DNA of 10,158 nucleotides, from positions 1-10,158 of the forward strand of contig JBFELO010000162.1 of assembly GCA_041552055.1 (NCBI GenBank), written 5' to 3'. The position numbers were made by a program, and so were the translations under genes. Position 1 is the first letter of the stretch, and the number at the start of each line of letters is the position of its first letter. This DNA is from JBFELO01 sp041552055. GTDB lineage: Bacteria; Acidobacteriota; Thermoanaerobaculia; Thermoanaerobaculales; Sulfomarinibacteraceae. This document shows, piece by piece, positions 5,670-10,158 of the stretch. The notes under the pieces were generated by a model. The model ran no database searches, had not been told where the DNA came from, and was given only the letters and a program-made list of their open reading frames with translations.

Positions 5670-6494
5670 ATGCTATTTCAGCGACCATTCGACTTCCTAG
5701 ACGCGGTGGAAGCCGTGGCACAGGTCGGAGCTGCCGCGTTGGCGCCCTACTGGCGGGCGCTGGACGAGAGCCAGGTCACCGAGAAAGCGAGAAATGACCT
5801 GGTTTCGACTGCCGACCGCGCGTCAGAAGAGGCGATCCTGATCGAGATCAACGGACGCTTTCCAGACCACCGCGTGCTGTCCGAAGAAGCCGGCTGGAGC
5901 CGCCGCGACACCTCCGGTCCGACCTGGATCATCGATCCGCTGGACGGTACGGCCAACTTCGTCCATGGGCTGGCGCAGTTCGCGGTGTCGGTGGCGGTCG
6001 CGGTCGAAGACCGGGTCGAGTTCGGCGTGATCATCGATCCGATCAAGGGAGACGTCTTCCGGGCGGCTCGCGGCCACGGCGCGTGGTGGAATGGTGAGAA
6101 ATGCCGAATCACCGGCCGTGAGGGGCTTGCCGGATGCCTGATCGCGACTGGTTTTCCGTTCCGTGCGCGGCACTTGCTCGACCCGTACCTCGCGATCTTC
6201 CGCGACGTGTTCCTGCGCTGCAAGGCGATTCGGAGGCCGGGCGCGGCGGCCCTCGATCTCGCCTACACGGCGTGCGGCATTTTCGACGGGTTCTTCGAGT
6301 TTCGATTGTCTCCCTGGGACATTGCCGCAGGATCGTTGCTGGTCGAGGAAGCCGGAGGGGTCGTGACGGATCTGGACGGTGGGGGGGCCTACCTGACGAC
6401 CGGGGATGTGCTGTGCGGCTCCGCAGGCGTCCACCGGGAGTTGTTGGCGGTCGTGCAGAGCCACCGGAAGGAGTGGATCTCCGCGGTCGAGTGA
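5670..6494 (+). CDS. suhB: Inositol monophosphatase family protein (SuhB-like)
   Basis: 274 residues from ATG 5670, with GGAG at 5657-5660. The lithium-sensitive phosphatase signatures are complete. Motif 1 is SEEAG (Glu72) and WIIDPLDGTANFVHG, with metal ligands Asp89 and Asp92. Motif 2 is SPWDIAAGSLLVEEAGG, with Asp217. Positions match E. coli SuhB (Glu67, Asp84, Asp87, Asp212) with a constant offset of about five. It is a Mg-dependent phosphatase of myo-inositol-1-phosphate or a related sugar phosphate; in E. coli SuhB also joins the rRNA antitermination complex. Which substrate applies here cannot be read from the sequence, since fructose-1,6-bisphosphatase and CysQ-like relatives share these motifs. 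A TPR gene follows 62 bases later on the same strand, separated by a strong hairpin that overlaps the stop codon. Confidence 0.92.
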   Translation: MLFQRPFDFLDAVEAVAQVGAAALAPYWRALDESQVTEKARNDLVSTADRASEEAILIEINGRFPDHRVLSEEAGWSRRDTSGPTWIIDPLDGTANFVHGLAQFAVSVAVAVEDRVEFGVIIDPIKGDVFRAARGHGAWWNGEKCRITGREGLAGCLIATGFPFRARHLLDPYLAIFRDVFLRCKAIRRPGAAALDLAYTACGIFDGFFEFRLSPWDIAAGSLLVEEAGGVVTDLDGGGAYLTTGDVLCGSAGVHRELLAVVQSHRKEWISAVE

Positions 6495-6508
6495 GTCCCT
6501 CGACCGCG
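6482..6508 (+). terminator. strong hairpin spanning the suhB stop codon
   Basis: CGCGGTCGAG at 6482-6491 pairs perfectly with CTCGACCGCG at 6499-6508 across a 7-base loop that contains the TGA stop. The stem is 10 bp and GC-rich. No T-run follows, so it is not a classical intrinsic terminator. It may weaken read-through into the TPR gene, stabilise the suhB mRNA end, or slow translating ribosomes. Confidence 0.45.
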
Positions 6509-6556
6509 ACGCGGATCAACTCATGCGGCGGTTTGCTAGACTGCACAGACCGAGTT

Positions 6557-7084
6557 ATGAGCCGGGAAGATTCGAACAAGCTGAGCCAGGAAACGGTCCA
6601 CCGCAAAGTCCAACACGCGGTGCGGCTCGCGCGTGAGAGGAATTACGGTGACGCCCTCCTGCTGTTCGAAATGTATTTGCCGCTGCTGTCTTTCAACGAC
6701 GAGCACGAGAAACGGCTGTTGACCGAGGCGTCCTCGTTTTGCGGGCTTTGTTTGGCGATGGAGAAGCACCGCTACGCTGAAGCCCTGGAGTACTGCAACA
6801 TCTCGCTCAAACGCGACATCATGGACCCCGACCACCAAGCGAACGTGGCTCTGGTCTATCTGGAGCGCGGCGACCGCAGGCACGCCGTCACACACCTCCA
6901 CGAGGGCCTGCGACTGCAGTCGAACCATCCCCGGATCAATGAGATCCTCGACGACATCGGCCGCCGCCGGCAGCCGGTGCTGGGCTTTCTCGCGCGCGAC
7001 AACCCGATCAATGTTGTGCTCGGGAAGCTGCGCGGTACCCCCAAAGATCCGCGGCCTCGCCGATCCACCCATGGGCGCGACTGA
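6557..7084 (+). CDS. Small tetratricopeptide-repeat protein
   Basis: 175 residues from ATG 6557. At least three helical-repeat units are visible: about 15-48 (ARERNYGDALLLFEMYL), about 60-88 (MEKHRYAEALEYCNISLKR) and about 93-126 (ANVALVYLERGDRRHAVTHL). The tail from 136 is basic and contains FLARDNPINVVLGKLRG, resembling a tail seen on other small bacterial TPR proteins. No signal peptide is present, so it is probably cytoplasmic and mediates protein-protein contacts. The frame extends far upstream into suhB, but that part is a shadow of the phosphatase gene. The ATG is supported by where the repeats begin, though no good Shine-Dalgarno precedes it. The partner is unknown. A separate, hairpin-limited expression from suhB is possible. 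Confidence 0.8.
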   Translation: MSREDSNKLSQETVHRKVQHAVRLARERNYGDALLLFEMYLPLLSFNDEHEKRLLTEASSFCGLCLAMEKHRYAEALEYCNISLKRDIMDPDHQANVALVYLERGDRRHAVTHLHEGLRLQSNHPRINEILDDIGRRRQPVLGFLARDNPINVVLGKLRGTPKDPRPRRSTHGRD

Positions 7085-7201
7085 CCGCCGAGTCGAAAGC
7101 GTCCACAGAATCCGACCGACCAACCACCAGAGGCCATGCCGATGATCATTATCTCTATCAAACACAACGTTTTGCCGGGTCGGAGGAGTGACGATCGGCA
7201 A

Positions 7202-7224
7202 CCCTTGCCAGTCAAGGGCAAGGG
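7202..7224. promoter_or_regulatory. palindromes overlapping the nifJ promoter, possible operator
   Basis: CCCTTGCC (7202-7209) and GGCAAGGG (7217-7224) form a perfect 8-bp inverted repeat with a 7-base spacer. A second, overlapping one, CCCTTG/CAAGGG, has a 5-base spacer (7202-7207 and 7213-7218). Both cover the -35 box and the left part of the promoter spacer, where a repressor would block RNA polymerase. The operator role is inferred; the sequence does not match a regulator site I can name. Confidence 0.45.
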
Positions 7225-7233
7225 GACTATGCT
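7205..7233 (+). promoter_or_regulatory. sigma70-like promoter upstream of nifJ
   Basis: TTGCCA at 7205-7210 and TATGCT at 7228-7233 are separated by exactly 17 bases; the first differs from the -35 consensus at one position and the second from the -10 consensus at two. RNA would start near 7240, giving a leader of about 80 bases before nifJ. This is the clearest promoter in the window. Confidence 0.6.
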
Positions 7234-7285
7234 ACGCGTTGTGAATTCGTTCACGTGCCGTCGGCCGTGAAGCGATCGCAGAATC

Positions 7286-7303
7286 ACAGCCGACAACGGC
7301 TGT
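7286..7303 (+). promoter_or_regulatory. hairpin in the nifJ leader just before the ribosome site
   Basis: ACAGCCG (7286-7292) and CGGCTGT (7297-7303) form a perfect 7-bp stem with the loop ACAA, ending eight bases before the nifJ Shine-Dalgarno at 7312-7316. It could protect the 5' end of the mRNA or influence ribosome access. No riboswitch family is recognised. Confidence 0.4.
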
Positions 7304-7322
7304 CGCCGAGTGGAGGATCCCG

Positions 7323-10158
<2,836 letters not shown>

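Noticed and set aside
6536..7201. 221-codon minus-strand frame opposite the TPR gene
   Set aside because: The plus-strand TPR protein has clear repeats; the antisense frame has no motif and no convincing ribosome site.

Overview
This is a high-GC stretch of bacterial chromosome with ordinary cellular genes and one structured, repeat-rich intergenic region. The gene content suggests a Gram-negative-type bacterium: a lipoprotein with a lipobox, a secreted lytic transglycosylase, and a MoxR/DUF58/transglutaminase cluster. The long single-chain pyruvate:ferredoxin oxidoreductase implies an anaerobic or facultative metabolism. Gene content and base composition would fit Acidobacteriota, Myxococcota or Desulfobacterota-like lineages, but nothing here fixes the taxon. 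No rRNA, tRNA, CRISPR array, prophage or transposase gene was seen.

Layout. (1) Positions 1-2414, minus strand: a MoxR AAA+ ATPase, a DUF58 protein, and the start of a multi-spanning protein that is probably a TgpA-type transglutaminase. Together they form the widespread MoxR-DUF58-transglutaminase cassette; the last two overlap by 4 bases. (2) Positions 2415-2679: a divergent intergenic region with a cluster of GATACGG motifs and a 12-bp palindrome. (3) Positions 2680-4315, plus strand: xerD, followed after one base by a secreted lytic transglycosylase. (4) Positions 4316-4920: a gene-free region with inverted repeats, imperfect tandem repeats and palindromes. A 13-bp inverted repeat brackets it on the left inside the end of the transglycosylase gene and on the right at 4668-4680. 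(5) Positions 4921-5373: a small lipoprotein, convergent with an unrecognised 87-residue gene on the minus strand (5366-5629). (6) Positions 5670-7084, plus strand: a SuhB-like inositol monophosphatase, a strong hairpin at its stop codon, and a small TPR protein. (7) Positions 7202-10158: a good sigma70-like promoter overlapped by palindromes, a leader hairpin, and the first 945 codons of nifJ, which runs off the window.

How the genes work together. The MoxR cassette and the transglycosylase both point to the cell envelope. XerD resolves chromosome dimers. SuhB-type phosphatases act in inositol-phosphate metabolism or rRNA antitermination. NifJ links pyruvate to reduced ferredoxin. I see no convincing undescribed multi-gene system. 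The points most worth a second look are the repeat region at 4284-4680, the motif cluster between moxR and xerD, the palindrome-overlapped nifJ promoter, and the small gene divergent from suhB.
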